A DNA stretch of 64,000 nucleotides from UBA5796 sp040752455 (GCA_049324115.1 JBMOMN010000031.1:15354-79353), one strand, 5' to 3'; counted from the stretch's first letter, positions 1 through 8,730 are shown. The notes: generated by a model not told the origin, from the letters alone. Translations and numbers: made by a program.

Positions 1-655
1 TGATCACTCCCCGGACCATCGTTTCATAAAAATGGCTGGCCATATCGAGGTAGCGGAAGACCTCGCCGCCGCTGGGCAGCATCGAGGCCGGGACGCCGAC
101 CAGCCACCACATGACGACAAATATCACCAATGAGACGAAGAAGGCGGCCACCTGGTTACTGAACATGGCCGAGATCCCCACCCCCAATCCGAGCATGGAG
201 GCGGCCACCAGCAGGACGCCCAGGTATCCGACGAAGAGCACGCCCTTGTCAATGCCGTTTTCGATCAAAAAATTGAGTATCAGCGGGAAGATCAATGAAA
301 CACCGACCAGTGAAGCGATGAACAGGAAGGCTCCCAGCCATTTGCCCAGGACAAGTTCCCAGTCACGCAGGGGGGCGGTGAGCAGCAATTCCATGGTGCC
401 CATGCGCTGTTCGTCGGCCAGCAGGCGCATGGTCAGGGCCGGGGTGGCGAGCAGCAGCAGGAAGGCCATCGGCCCGGTAACGCTGCCGGCATCCGGGGCG
501 GAGGGGTAGTACAGGGCCGACTCGTTGGCGCTCAGGATGGTCAGGGCAAAAATGATCCCCACCGTTGCCAGGAACATGAAGGCGACGACATAGGCGATGG
601 GGCTGATGAAGTAGTGTTTGTACTCACGCGAAGCGATGGTCCAGATATTGCGCAT
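1..655 (-). CDS. ABC-2 type exporter permease (GldF-like), truncated at window edge
   Basis: The first 218 codons of a membrane permease; the 3' end lies outside the window. The N-terminus (MRNIWTIASREYKHYF) followed by a hydrophobic segment and an LLLTAPLRDWELVLGKW motif is typical of ABC-2 permeases of the gliding/Cu-processing GldF/NosY group. At least four hydrophobic stretches are visible. An AAAGGAG ribosome site lies 7 nt before the ATG, inside the stop region of the upstream ATPase gene, so the two genes are translationally coupled and should form one exporter. The substrate is not visible. Confidence 0.85.
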   Translation of the reverse strand, partial: MRNIWTIASREYKHYFISPIAYVVAFMFLATVGIIFALTILSANESALYYPSAPDAGSVTGPMAFLLLLATPALTMRLLADEQRMGTMELLLTAPLRDWELVLGKWLGAFLFIASLVGVSLIFPLILNFLIENGIDKGVLFVGYLGVLLVAASMLGLGVGISAMFSNQVAAFFVSLVIFVVMWWLVGVPASMLPSGGEVFRYLDMASHFYETMVRGVI

Positions 656-658
656 GGC

Positions 659-1600
659 CTACTCCTTTGATTTCCCGTTGGCGGAATTGTCGCGCGTCAA
701 TTGCAGGAAGATGTCTTCCAGGCTCATCCCGACCGGGCGCAGTTCGAGCAGGTCGAAGCCGCCCGAAACGATCATCCGGGCGATCTCGGGGCGCATCTCT
801 GCGTTCGTAGCCAGGTGGAGTTCGATCTCCCCGGCTTGCGCGCCCGGTTTGGCGGCCTGCACGCCTTCCATTTCCCCGAACTTTTCGAGCAGCGGGGCGG
901 TATCCCCGTTGATTCGCACCAGCAGGCGGGTCGCGCCTTCGAGTCCCATTTGCAGGTTGCTGGGCGTATCTTCGGCGACGATCTCGCCTTTGTTGATGAT
1001 CAGCACCCGGTCGCAGATCTGCTGGGCCTCCGACAGGATGTGGGTCGAAAGCAGGACGGTGCGCTCACGCCCGACGTCGCGGATCAGGTTGCGGACCTCG
1101 ACGACCTGCCCCGGGTCCAGGCCGATGGTCGGCTCGTCGAGGATCAGGACCTCGGGCCTGTGGAGCAGGGCCTGGGCCAGTCCCACCCGCTGGCGCATCC
1201 CCTTGGACAGTTTACCAATGTAGCCTTCGGCCCGGTCCAGCAAGCCGACGAGTTCGAGGGTTTCGTCCACCCGGTCGTCGGGGTTGGGCAGGTGGCGTAA
1301 ATTAGCCATGAATTTCAGGTAATCGAAGACGGTCATGTCGGTGTACAGGGGAACGGTTTCCGGCAGGTAGCCGACCCTGCGCCGCACTTCGAGCGACTCT
1401 TCCATGACGTCGTAGCCGGCGACGGTCGCCGTCCCGCTGGTGGCGGGCATGTAGCCGGTCAGGATGCGCATCGTGGTCGTTTTCCCGGCCCCGTTCGGAC
1501 CCAGGAACCCCAACACCTCGCCCTGTTGCGCTTCGAAGGTGAGCGCGTTGATGGCGCGGCGCGAGCCGTAATCCTTTGTCAGGCCCTCGACTCGTATCAT
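659..1600 (-). CDS. ABC transporter ATP-binding protein (GldA/CcmA-like)
   Basis: A 313-aa ATPase that powers the permease immediately downstream (3-nt gap). It shows a Walker A motif GPNGAGKTT near residue 35, a variant signature LSKGMRQR and Walker B LILDEPTIGLDP followed by the switch histidine in LLSTHIL. I chose the ATG at 1600 (MIRVEGLTKDYG) because AAGGAGTG precedes it by a few bases. The frame stays open upstream, but those residues do not look like ABC sequence. The C-terminal 80 residues form the extra domain common in ABC-2 exporters. Specific cargo unknown. Confidence 0.9.
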   Translation of the reverse strand: MIRVEGLTKDYGSRRAINALTFEAQQGEVLGFLGPNGAGKTTTMRILTGYMPATSGTATVAGYDVMEESLEVRRRVGYLPETVPLYTDMTVFDYLKFMANLRHLPNPDDRVDETLELVGLLDRAEGYIGKLSKGMRQRVGLAQALLHRPEVLILDEPTIGLDPGQVVEVRNLIRDVGRERTVLLSTHILSEAQQICDRVLIINKGEIVAEDTPSNLQMGLEGATRLLVRINGDTAPLLEKFGEMEGVQAAKPGAQAGEIELHLATNAEMRPEIARMIVSGGFDLLELRPVGMSLEDIFLQLTRDNSANGKSKE

Positions 1601-1760
1601 TTTCACTCCTTGTGTGACGGTTAATCCAAACAAAAAGCACAGCAGCCAAGCGGCGCGGTGCTGAAAACTCCAACCGGATAACACTATACAATAGATCGAA
1701 GGGCAAAGTCAAGCGGCTTGTGAAATTCTAATCAAACGTTAATGCGATTTTTTGTGCAAC

Positions 1761-1789
1761 TTGACACATTGCCCCTCCGCTTGTAGAAT
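1761..1789 (+). promoter_or_regulatory. Sigma70-type promoter of hppA
   Basis: TTGACA at 1761-1766 and TAGAAT at 1784-1789 with a 17-nt spacer, ideally placed about 60 nt before the hppA start. No competing promoter is seen in the gap. Confidence 0.8.
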
Positions 1790-1798
1790 TGCGCTTAG

Positions 1799-1822
1799 TT
1801 TTTAGGCCAAGCGGCCTAAAAA
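1799..1822 (+). other. 10-bp perfect stem-loop at the start of the hppA leader
   Basis: TTTTTAGGCC and GGCCTAAAAA pair perfectly around an AAGC loop. The hairpin begins about 9 nt after the -10 box, so it should sit at the extreme 5' end of the hppA mRNA. A 5'-end stem usually protects mRNA from decay. It is not followed by a clean T-run, so I do not call it an attenuator. Confidence 0.6.
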
Positions 1823-1849
1823 TATTATTTTTCGGGAGGATGCCCATAC

Positions 1850-4159
1850 ATGTACGCCATGCACGGATTGACGACCTTCGAAGCAGCCGCCATCTGGGCC
1901 GTTTTTGGCATTGCCATCATCGGTCTTGCTTATGCGGTCTTTTTGCGCAGCCAGATCATGCGCGAGGATAAAGGCACTGAAAAAATGCAAGAGGTTTGGG
2001 GTGCCATCCGCGACGGCGCAGACGCCTATCTCAAGCGGCAATTGAAATCCATTTTTCCCTTGATAGGAATTCTGACCGTCGCTTTGTTTTTCTCGGTATA
2101 CATCGTTCCACCTACGCCCGAAGCCCTCGAGCGTTTCGAGGGGATGGATGAAGCCCAAATCCGCTTGATCATTGGTCTGGCGCGCGCCATTGCCTTTGTG
2201 ATGGGGTCCATCTTCTCGCTGGCCGTCGGACAGATCGGCATGCGCATGGCGGTGCAGGGCAACATCCGTGTCGCGTCCGCGTCGCGCCGGTCGTTCGGCG
2301 ATGCGCTGCGGATCGCCTACCGGGCCGGGACGATCACCGGCATGTTGACCGACGGCCTCGGCCTGCTTGGCGGGACCCTGATCTTCATCGCCCTCGGTAT
2401 CGCCGCCCCGGACGCCTTGCTGGGCTTCGGTTTCGGCGGCACGCTGCTGGCCCTGTTCATGCGCGTCGGCGGCGGTATCTTCACCAAAGCCGCGGACGTC
2501 GGCGCGGACCTGGTCGGCAAAGTCGAAGCCGGCATCCCGGAAGACGATCCCCGCAACCCGGCCGTGATCGCGGACCTGGTCGGCGATAACGTCGGCGACT
2601 GCGCCGGCATGGCCGCCGACATCTTCGAATCCTACGAAGTGACCATCGTCTCCGGCCTGATCCTGGGCCTGGCGCTCTACCATGCGACCGGCCGCCTCGA
2701 ATGGATCATCTACCCGCTCATCGTGCGCGGCATCGGCGTCCTCTCGTCCATCATCGGCACCTACGCGGTAAAGGGCGGGACGGGCAAGAGCGGCAACGCT
2801 ATGGCCGCCATTTTCCGGGGCTTCCTTTCATCCGCCGCGATCTCGGCAGCCCTCTTCTTCGGCGCGGGCTTCTTCTATTTGAATAACCCTGCCATGGCCG
2901 AGTGGGGCGGCTGGTGGCGGGTCCCGACCGTCGTGGCAGTCGGCGTTTTGCTGGCCATCCTGATTGACCGCCTGACCGAATATTTCACCGGCACGCACGG
3001 CAAGCCGGTCAAGGATATCAAGAAGGCGGCCAACACCGGCCCGGCGACCTTGATCTTGCAGGGTATCTCGGCTGGCTTCGAATCGTCGGTCTGGTCGGTG
3101 GTCGTTATTGCCCTGACCATCGTCGCTTCCATCTTCATTATGGGCACGGTCCCCGGACTTAGCCCGACCGAGAAGGTCAATTTCGTGCTTTACGGCGTGG
3201 CGATGACCGGCATCGGCATGTTGACCCTGACCGGCAACAACGTGGCGATGGACTCCTTCGGCCCGATCGCGGACAACGCCAACGGCATCGGCGAAATGTC
3301 CTGGTCCGGCATGGAAGACAAGGAGACCAGAGACGCCCAGCAGATCATGGCCGACCTGGACGCGGTCGGCAACACGACCAAGGCCATCACCAAAGGCGTG
3401 GCGATCGGTTCGGCAGTCATCGCGGCCGTCTCGCTCTTCGGCTCGTTCATCGTGGACGTGGGCCGGGTGGACCCGACCGCCCTCGCCAACGGCATCCGGG
3501 TGGACATCCCGCAGGTGTTCGTCGGCATGTTGATCGGCGGCGCGCTGCCGTGGCTGTTCTCTTCGTTCGCCATCCAGGCCGTCAGCCGGGCCGCGGCCTT
3601 GATCGTGGAAGAAGCCCGCCGCCAGTTCAAGGCGGGTGTGCTCGAAGGCAAGATCAAACCCGATTATGCCAAGGCGGTCTCCATTTCCACCACCGCCGCC
3701 CAGAAAGAACTGGTTGGCCTGGCCCTGCTCGGCATCGTCACCCCGATCGCGGTCGGCCTGATGCTGCAAGTCGAAGCCCTGGGCGGTTTCCTGGCGGGCA
3801 TCATCGTCTCCGGCCAGTTGCTGGCGGTCTTCCTCAACAACTCCGGCGGCGCCTGGGACAATGCCAAGAAGCTCATCGAAGACGAGCCGAAAGACCCGGC
3901 CAACAACACCGGCAAGGGTTCCGAACGCCACAAAGCCGGCGTCGTCGGCGACACGGTCGGCGATCCCTTCAAGGATACGGCTGGCCCGGCCCTCAATCCG
4001 ATGATCAAGGTGGTCAACCTGGTCGCCCTGCTGGTGGCCCCCATCGTCGTCACTTACAAAGACATGGGCCTCGGCGGCTGGCTGGTCGTGTTCGCCCTGC
4101 TGGGTGTGCTGGGCTGGGCAGTGGTCCGCTCCAAGGCGGACGCGCCGGCCATCAAGTAA
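1850..4159 (+). CDS. hppA: Membrane-bound proton-translocating pyrophosphatase, K+-independent type
   Basis: Integral membrane pump of 769 aa that couples PPi hydrolysis to ion transport. The substrate-binding signature DVGADLVGK and the acidic stretch DNVGDCAGMAADIFE are present, as is the second acidic cluster GDTVGDPFKDTAGPALNP near the C-terminus. The sequence GNTTKA at about residues 507-512 has Lys at the position where K+-dependent enzymes carry Ala, so this should be a K+-independent, H+-pumping form. GGGAGGA lies 9 nt before ATG 1850; a second in-frame ATG follows at codon 4. The gene is monocistronic, with its own promoter and a strong terminator. Confidence 0.97.
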   Translation: MYAMHGLTTFEAAAIWAVFGIAIIGLAYAVFLRSQIMREDKGTEKMQEVWGAIRDGADAYLKRQLKSIFPLIGILTVALFFSVYIVPPTPEALERFEGMDEAQIRLIIGLARAIAFVMGSIFSLAVGQIGMRMAVQGNIRVASASRRSFGDALRIAYRAGTITGMLTDGLGLLGGTLIFIALGIAAPDALLGFGFGGTLLALFMRVGGGIFTKAADVGADLVGKVEAGIPEDDPRNPAVIADLVGDNVGDCAGMAADIFESYEVTIVSGLILGLALYHATGRLEWIIYPLIVRGIGVLSSIIGTYAVKGGTGKSGNAMAAIFRGFLSSAAISAALFFGAGFFYLNNPAMAEWGGWWRVPTVVAVGVLLAILIDRLTEYFTGTHGKPVKDIKKAANTGPATLILQGISAGFESSVWSVVVIALTIVASIFIMGTVPGLSPTEKVNFVLYGVAMTGIGMLTLTGNNVAMDSFGPIADNANGIGEMSWSGMEDKETRDAQQIMADLDAVGNTTKAITKGVAIGSAVIAAVSLFGSFIVDVGRVDPTALANGIRVDIPQVFVGMLIGGALPWLFSSFAIQAVSRAAALIVEEARRQFKAGVLEGKIKPDYAKAVSISTTAAQKELVGLALLGIVTPIAVGLMLQVEALGGFLAGIIVSGQLLAVFLNNSGGAWDNAKKLIEDEPKDPANNTGKGSERHKAGVVGDTVGDPFKDTAGPALNPMIKVVNLVALLVAPIVVTYKDMGLGGWLVVFALLGVLGWAVVRSKADAPAIK

Positions 4160-4174
4160 ATTGCGCTGGAAATA

Positions 4175-4211
4175 AAAAACTCGGAGGTTTTTGAAGCCTC
4201 CGAGTTTTTTT
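4175..4211. terminator. Bidirectional rho-independent terminator
   Basis: ACTCGGAGG and CCTCCGAGT form a 9-bp stem, with an A-run before it and a T-run after it. It can stop hppA from the left and the convergent lipoprotein gene from the right. Confidence 0.85.
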
Positions 4212-4223
4212 GTTAAGCAGCGG

Positions 4224-4976
4224 TTACGGGCAGGTGATCGTGAACGTCGAACTGCTGGCCTTGAAATCCGCAGTGTAGACTTCGATGGCGTAATCGGCGC
4301 TCTCCCCCGAGACCAGGTCAATCGTCTCGGAGTATTCGGTCGAGTTGGGGGACAGGTCGGCCACCGCCACGTTATCGCGGATGACCCGGTAGCCGTCTTC
4401 GTTCGAGGCGGTATCCTTCCACTGGATGGTCACGTCCGTTTGCCCGGTGACGGCGTTGCAGTAAAAGTCCCATTTCTGGATGATCGGGGCCTGGGGCGGG
4501 ATGCCCGTCGAAGTGGGCGGGGGCGTGACCGAGGCCACCGTCCAGAAACTGCCGACGGGCGTGGCAAACTCGGCGTATAGCCAACAATTACCGTAATCGG
4601 TCTTGACCAGCCAGTATTGCGGCGGGAAAGCGCCCAGGATTTCGACCTGTTCGCCGGGACTGATGACGACCACCAACTGATAATTGACCCCGGGGCCGCT
4701 GCGACAGTTGGTCCGCTCCGAGACGCCGACCATCGGCACCGAGAATGTAGGCGTGATCGTGGCCTCCGTCGGCGCGACGGTAACGGACGGGGTGACGCTG
4801 GCCTGGGGCGGGGGCGAGCTGCGCGGGATGGGCGTGGGAGTCCCGGCCAGCAGCGTCATCGCCGCGGACGTGGCCGCCCCGTCGCTGGTGTCTGGGGCGG
4901 GGTTTAGCGGCAAGTTGCAGGCCGACTGGGCCAAGAAAATGAGGGCAAGGAACGCGAAAAATTTTCGAAATCGCAT
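4224..4976 (-). CDS. Lipoprotein with SH3-like domain and Fn3-like C-terminus
   Basis: A 250-aa predicted lipoprotein. A signal peptide ends in the lipobox LAQSAC (Cys about residue 19). A Thr/Pro-rich spacer follows, then a bacterial SH3-like domain beginning CRSGPGVNYQLV and containing the conserved GEQVEILG and WLVKTDYGNCWLY. The C-terminus (WDFYCNAVTGQTDVTIQW onward) looks like a fibronectin III-type beta-sandwich. The start at 4976 is set by GAGGTG 5 nt upstream. It probably sits on the outer face of the membrane and binds cell wall or a partner protein. Two more proteins of the same plan occur at 26.7 and 39.3 kb. Confidence 0.8.
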   Translation of the reverse strand: MRFRKFFAFLALIFLAQSACNLPLNPAPDTSDGAATSAAMTLLAGTPTPIPRSSPPPQASVTPSVTVAPTEATITPTFSVPMVGVSERTNCRSGPGVNYQLVVVISPGEQVEILGAFPPQYWLVKTDYGNCWLYAEFATPVGSFWTVASVTPPPTSTGIPPQAPIIQKWDFYCNAVTGQTDVTIQWKDTASNEDGYRVIRDNVAVADLSPNSTEYSETIDLVSGESADYAIEVYTADFKASSSTFTITCP

Positions 4977-5082
4977 CAAATCACCTCGGGCGTCGTCTGA
5001 ATTTGGGAACCTGCCCTGATTGTACCCGCTCATCCGGTTTGGCGGCAAAAGAAGCCCCCTGCGCAAGTGATAGAGTCGGAGT

Positions 5083-5182
5083 GCAGACTTAAGTCTGCAT
5101 TCCTGGGTCTGCATTCCTGGGTCTGCATTCCTGAGTCTGCACTCCTGGGTCCGCACTCCTGGGTCCGCACTTCTGGGTCTGT
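5083..5182. repeat. Tandem 14-bp repeat with palindromic head
   Basis: Six direct copies of GTCTGCATTCCTGG-like units occupy 5093-5176, with a partial seventh. The first unit pairs with an inverted copy to make the 16-bp perfect palindrome GCAGACTTAAGTCTGC at 5083-5098. It lies between two minus-strand genes and codes for nothing. Confidence 0.8.
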
Positions 5183-5195
5183 GCCCCGGCAGCAG

Positions 5196-5603
5196 CTATT
5201 TTGCCAGCGCCGCGGCGACCCGCATCAGCCGGGTACGGGCTTCGTCGGCGACCGAGGCAAGCACCGGGTCCGAGGCGAACCCGCCGACGCCCAGCATCAT
5301 GGCCGGGTCGGCGATGCGGATGATCGTCCCGCTGACCGGCGCGGCCTCCACCGTCACGTTGCAGGGCAGCATCAGGCCGACTTCGGCGTTGTGGCTCAGG
5401 GCCTGGTGCGCCAGCGGCGGGTTGCACACGCCCAGGATGGCGTAAGGGCGGAACTCCTCGCCGAGTTTTTCCTTGAGCGTGGCGCGCACGTCAATGGCGG
5501 TCATCACGCCGAAGCCCTCGGCCTTCAGGACGGCGGTCAGGGTCTCCAGGGCCTGTTCGTAGGGCTGGTCGAGTGTGATTTCAAATCCCGGTTTTTGGGG
5601 CAT
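5196..5603 (-). CDS. DUF302 family protein
   Basis: A 135-aa soluble protein of the DUF302 family. The family core YAILGVCNPPLAHQAL and LMLPCNVTV is clear. DUF302 proteins have been linked to stress or sulfur/metal settings, but no reaction is established. A GGAGATACG ribosome site precedes ATG 5603. Nothing in the neighbourhood fixes the role. Confidence 0.85.
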   Translation of the reverse strand: MPQKPGFEITLDQPYEQALETLTAVLKAEGFGVMTAIDVRATLKEKLGEEFRPYAILGVCNPPLAHQALSHNAEVGLMLPCNVTVEAAPVSGTIIRIADPAMMLGVGGFASDPVLASVADEARTRLMRVAAALAK

Positions 5604-5672
5604 CGTATCTCCTTCATGTTCGAACAGAGTTGTCTTTGAGATGCAAGGCCGGACGAAAAGTTGCGGTGGAGA

Positions 5673-6206
5673 TCAGAACTTGAAGCCGGGGAAAAACCGT
5701 TCGAGAAAACGTAAGAACTCGGGGTCGAAGCCGTTCCCGCCCAGGAAGTGCGGGGCGAGCGCCAGCCCGCCCATGGCCGCAAAGCCTGAGATGGCCAGGC
5801 CGCCCAGGGCGAAGAACAGCCCGATTGCGCCGCCTCCCAGGGCGACTCCGCCCAGCGCTAGGCCGCCGAAGGCCAGCAGCCCCAGGCTCAACCCGCCCAG
5901 GGACAGGCCACCAACCGCCACCCCGCCGGTAGCCAGCACCACCCCGAACGCGATGTTGCCGATGGCGACGATACCCTTTGCCACTCGCGGCCGCATGGTC
6001 TTCGGATCGAAGCCGTAAGCAATGTGGACCAGGGGCAGGCCGAAAAGCTCCGTTTCGGATTTGTATTCGTAATTTTGGTAGCCATAGCCGTACATCATCG
6101 GGCTTTGGGGTATTCCGGTTGCCCGCCCATCCAGCCACTCGCCGCAATACCGGCATTTGATCGCATCCGCTTGGATCTCCTCGGCGCAATAAGGACATTT
6201 TTTCAT
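5673..6206 (-). CDS. Zinc-ribbon protein with Gly-rich hydrophobic repeats
   Basis: A 177-aa protein. It opens with a zinc ribbon (CPYC...CRYC, residues 4-23). The second half is a run of GGLxLGG-like repeats (about ten short units), which probably form a membrane-associated or beta-roll-like stack, ending in a Phe-rich tail. It overlaps the upstream oxidoreductase by 4 nt (ATGA), so it is translationally coupled to it. GAGGAG lies before the start. The repeat makes database matches unreliable. A distant relative of its zinc ribbon occurs at 63363-63941. Confidence 0.7.
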   Translation of the reverse strand: MKKCPYCAEEIQADAIKCRYCGEWLDGRATGIPQSPMMYGYGYQNYEYKSETELFGLPLVHIAYGFDPKTMRPRVAKGIVAIGNIAFGVVLATGGVAVGGLSLGGLSLGLLAFGGLALGGVALGGGAIGLFFALGGLAISGFAAMGGLALAPHFLGGNGFDPEFLRFLERFFPGFKF

Positions 6207-7342
6207 GTTTGGCTCCTCGTTCGATCTGACTCAGCAAAACGTGCGAGCAGAAAATCATCTGTTCCAAAGGTGGATGTCTGCCCATCCCGCACCAGTTCGG
6301 CCATCAGTTGCCCGGCGGCCGGCGACTGGATGATGCCCATCCCGCCCCAGCCGCAGTTGAGCAGGAACCCGTCCAGGCCGGGGAGTCGGCCAAAGATCGG
6401 GCGGCCGTCTTCGGTCAGCGGGCGCACACCCGACCAGGCTGTCAGCAAGCTGGCCTTCTCCAGCACCGGCACGCGGTGGACGGCGTGATCCACGATGGCG
6501 TTGACCATTTCGGTATCCAGGACCGCTTCGGGAGATTTGGCCGGGACGTTGCCCATGCCCATCAGCACCCCGCCGGTCTCGGGGCGGAAGTACCACTCCA
6601 CCGTCTCATCCTCGACGAAGGGCCGGTCCGCCGGGATGTCGGGCAGCGGCCCGGTCATGACGATGGTGCGGGTCCGGTTCGTCAGCGGGATCCCGACCCC
6701 GGCCCAGCGTCCGACTTCCGCCGCCCACGGCCCGGCCGCGTTGACGACCGTCGGCGCGGCGATGGATCCGCTGCCGGTCTCGACCCCGGTCACGCGCCCG
6801 GCTTCGATCCGCAGGCCGGTGGCTTTTTCGCCCTGGACGAAGGTCACACCCATTTCGGTTGCCTTTTTGACGTAGCCCCACATGATCATGTGCGGGTCGA
6901 AGGGACCGTCGTCGGGGCCGAAGGTGCCGAGTTCGATGTCGGCGGTATTGAGTTCGGGGTAGCGGTACTTCACTTCGTCCGGGGTCAGGAGCTCGGTCGG
7001 GATGCCGAGCGCCAGCAATCCCTCAGCGTGGCGGCGCAGGTTGGCGGCTGCCTCCCCGGCCGCGACCGATATCCAGCCCGTCTTGCGGAAGTCAATCGGC
7101 GAGCCGAGTTCGGATTCGAATTCCATGTAGCGCCGGTAGGAATATTGGGCCATGCGGGCCAGCAGCGGGTCGCGCCCGAACTGCATACTCAGCATGGACG
7201 CCGATTTGCTCGACGTGCCCGCCCCGACCTGGTCCATTTCGAGCACGGTCACATCCGCGATCCCGGCTTTGGCGAGGTGATAGGCCGTGCTGCACCCGAT
7301 CACCCCGGCCCCGATGATGACGATTTCTGCGGTGGGTTTCAT
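6203..7342 (-). CDS. FAD-dependent amino-acid/sarcosine oxidase-type oxidoreductase
   Basis: A 379-aa flavoenzyme of the DAO/DadA group. The N-terminus has the Rossmann motif GAGVIGCSTAYHLAKAG. The C-terminus has GRLPGLDGFLLNCGWGGMGI, the typical FAD-contacting end of the sarcosine/glycine oxidase family. The substrate is probably a secondary or D-amino acid; it cannot be read from the sequence. Only a weak ribosome site precedes ATG 7342. The stop overlaps the start of the zinc-ribbon gene. Confidence 0.88.
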   Translation of the reverse strand: MKPTAEIVIIGAGVIGCSTAYHLAKAGIADVTVLEMDQVGAGTSSKSASMLSMQFGRDPLLARMAQYSYRRYMEFESELGSPIDFRKTGWISVAAGEAAANLRRHAEGLLALGIPTELLTPDEVKYRYPELNTADIELGTFGPDDGPFDPHMIMWGYVKKATEMGVTFVQGEKATGLRIEAGRVTGVETGSGSIAAPTVVNAAGPWAAEVGRWAGVGIPLTNRTRTIVMTGPLPDIPADRPFVEDETVEWYFRPETGGVLMGMGNVPAKSPEAVLDTEMVNAIVDHAVHRVPVLEKASLLTAWSGVRPLTEDGRPIFGRLPGLDGFLLNCGWGGMGIIQSPAAGQLMAELVRDGQTSTFGTDDFLLARFAESDRTRSQT

Positions 7343-7363
7343 GTTTTTTTCTGAGCTTTTTCT

Positions 7364-7446
7364 CCAGCGCGAATATCGCCAATGGGCGAATTGCGCGAAT
7401 AAGATTTAAAATCCATTTGTGTCATTGGCTCATTAGTGTCATTCGC
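7364..7446. repeat. Degenerate short-period intergenic repeat
   Basis: Loose, partly inverted repetition of GCGAATT/CATTGG-type words between two minus-strand genes (for example CGCCAATGGGCGAATTGCG and later CATTCGCG). It resembles the other low-complexity dyads of this window. Confidence 0.45.
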
Positions 7447-7447
7447 G

Positions 7448-7897
7448 TTAAGGTCTTCCCAGGCTGTCGGCGATGAACTGCTCCCAGACGGGATGATCCG
7501 CCGGGTCCCAGATTTTGCGGAGCGGCTCGAAGGCTTCCTCCCGCTCCCAGCCCTGGCGGAGGACCCGCCACAGCGCCACGAAACACGAGACCCGGTAATT
7601 GAGCGCGCAATGGACCAGCACCTTCTCTCCCCGGCGGGCGTCCATCTCGTCCATGAAACGTTGCAAATCTTCCGCCTGGGGCGCACCCCACACCACCGGG
7701 ATGTGGACGTGCGCCATCCCCAGCGAGCGGACCAGCCCCGGCTTGTCCGGCAGGGCATTGTCGGACGAATCCAGCGCCAGGTTGATGACGGTCTGCACTC
7801 CCGCCTCCGCCGCCTCCCGGAACTGGGACTCGGTTGGCTGCCCGCCGGTCAATAATTTGTCTGTCAGGGGGACGAAGTTGATGATTGCATTTAGCAT
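7448..7897 (-). CDS. Tyrosine/dual-specificity phosphatase-like protein with altered P-loop
   Basis: A 149-aa protein of the cysteine-phosphatase fold (LLTGGQPTESQF near the N-terminus is typical). The active-site loop reads VHCALNYRVSCF. Counting from the Cys, only four residues separate it from the Arg, whereas classical enzymes have CX5R. The protein may bind phosphate without normal catalysis, or use a variant loop. ATG 7897 overlaps the stop of the YbaK gene by one base (TGATG), indicating coupling. Confidence 0.75.
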   Translation of the reverse strand: MLNAIINFVPLTDKLLTGGQPTESQFREAAEAGVQTVINLALDSSDNALPDKPGLVRSLGMAHVHIPVVWGAPQAEDLQRFMDEMDARRGEKVLVHCALNYRVSCFVALWRVLRQGWEREEAFEPLRKIWDPADHPVWEQFIADSLGRP

Positions 7898-8370
7898 CAC
7901 TTCACCCGCTCCACCCGCCCGCCGGTGATCTGCACCAGCATGTCGGGGGTCAACTCGAAGACCGCATTCGGCGTCCCGGCTGCGGCCCAAACCGTCACGT
8001 ACTGGAGCAGGTCTTCATCCAGGTAGGTCTCCATCGGTTGGGCGTGGCCGACAGGCGGCACCCCGCCGATGGCGTAGCCAGTCACTTCGCGCACGAAATC
8101 CGCCTCGGCCCGGGCGATCTTCTCCCCGGCGTACCCGCCGATGCGGGCCTCGTCCACCCGGTTGGCCCCGCTGGTCAACACCAGGATCGGTTTGCCGCTC
8201 ACCTTCCCTTCGAAGATCAACGACTTGACGATCTGCCCCAGCTCGCTGCCTACCCGGTCGGCGGCTTCCTGGGCGGTGCGGGTGCTTTCGCTGAACTCGA
8301 TCACCCGGCACTGGCAGCCGAGCCGGGCGAGCATTTCCTGGATTTTTTGAGCAGTGGGACTGAGGGGCAT
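7897..8370 (-). CDS. YbaK/EbsC-type aminoacyl-tRNA deacylase
   Basis: A 157-aa single-domain editing protein. The family landmarks VKSLIFEGK, GANRVDEARIG and GGVPPVGH are present. Members hydrolyse mischarged tRNA (for example Cys-tRNAPro). Which amino acid this one clears cannot be told. An AGGAGAG site precedes ATG 8370. It is co-transcribed with the phosphatase-like gene. Confidence 0.88.
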   Translation of the reverse strand: MPLSPTAQKIQEMLARLGCQCRVIEFSESTRTAQEAADRVGSELGQIVKSLIFEGKVSGKPILVLTSGANRVDEARIGGYAGEKIARAEADFVREVTGYAIGGVPPVGHAQPMETYLDEDLLQYVTVWAAAGTPNAVFELTPDMLVQITGGRVERVK

Positions 8371-8394
8371 GGTCTCTCCTGAAATTGATGTGGA

Positions 8395-8718
8395 TCACGG
8401 CTCCGGTAAATTATGGACGGTGCCGAAGCACGAGACGAAGCCGGTAGTTTGCTGGTGGTACTCCGGCAGGTCGGCGGGGATCAGGCCGCAGGCGTATTCG
8501 ATCTCGACCACCGCCCCGAACAGGGCGCGGCGGCTGGAAGTCACGCCGCAGCCGGTACAGTCCAACCCGCAGCCGTCCACCACGCCTTGCCAGGATCGGG
8601 TGAAGGCATTTTCGGTGATGGCTTCGACGCGCGGCCCGGTCAGCCAGGGGGACCAGGCCAGGGTCACGACCAGCGCCAGGATGACGGCCCAGAGGAAGAT
8701 GAATTTTCGGGTGTCCAC
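8395..8718 (-). CDS. Small membrane-anchored protein of unknown function
   Basis: A 107-aa protein with one N-terminal hydrophobic segment (FIFLWAVILALVVTLAW) acting as anchor or signal. The remainder carries five Cys, including CGLDCTGC, probably outside the cytoplasm. The start is a GTG at 8718. A TATAAT box ends only 6 nt before it, so the mRNA may be leaderless. I do not recognise the family. Confidence 0.6.
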   Translation of the reverse strand: MDTRKFIFLWAVILALVVTLAWSPWLTGPRVEAITENAFTRSWQGVVDGCGLDCTGCGVTSSRRALFGAVVEIEYACGLIPADLPEYHQQTTGFVSCFGTVHNLPEP

Positions 8719-8724
8719 GCCCCC

Positions 8725-8730
8725 ATTATA
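8725..8730 (-). promoter_or_regulatory. -10 box directly before a GTG start (leaderless candidate)
   Basis: TATAAT on the minus strand, ending 6 nt upstream of the GTG at 8718. Initiation about 6-7 nt downstream would place the 5' end on the start codon. Confidence 0.5.

Noticed and set aside
1799..1822. Attenuator in the hppA leader
   Set aside because: The stem is A/T-ended and only followed by a broken T-rich stretch; better explained as a stabilising 5' hairpin.
2828..4321. Long open frame opposite hppA
   Set aside because: Same reason: antisense shadow of a conserved gene.
5093..5176. CRISPR array
   Set aside because: Units are 14 bp and directly tandem without spacers; no cas genes nearby.
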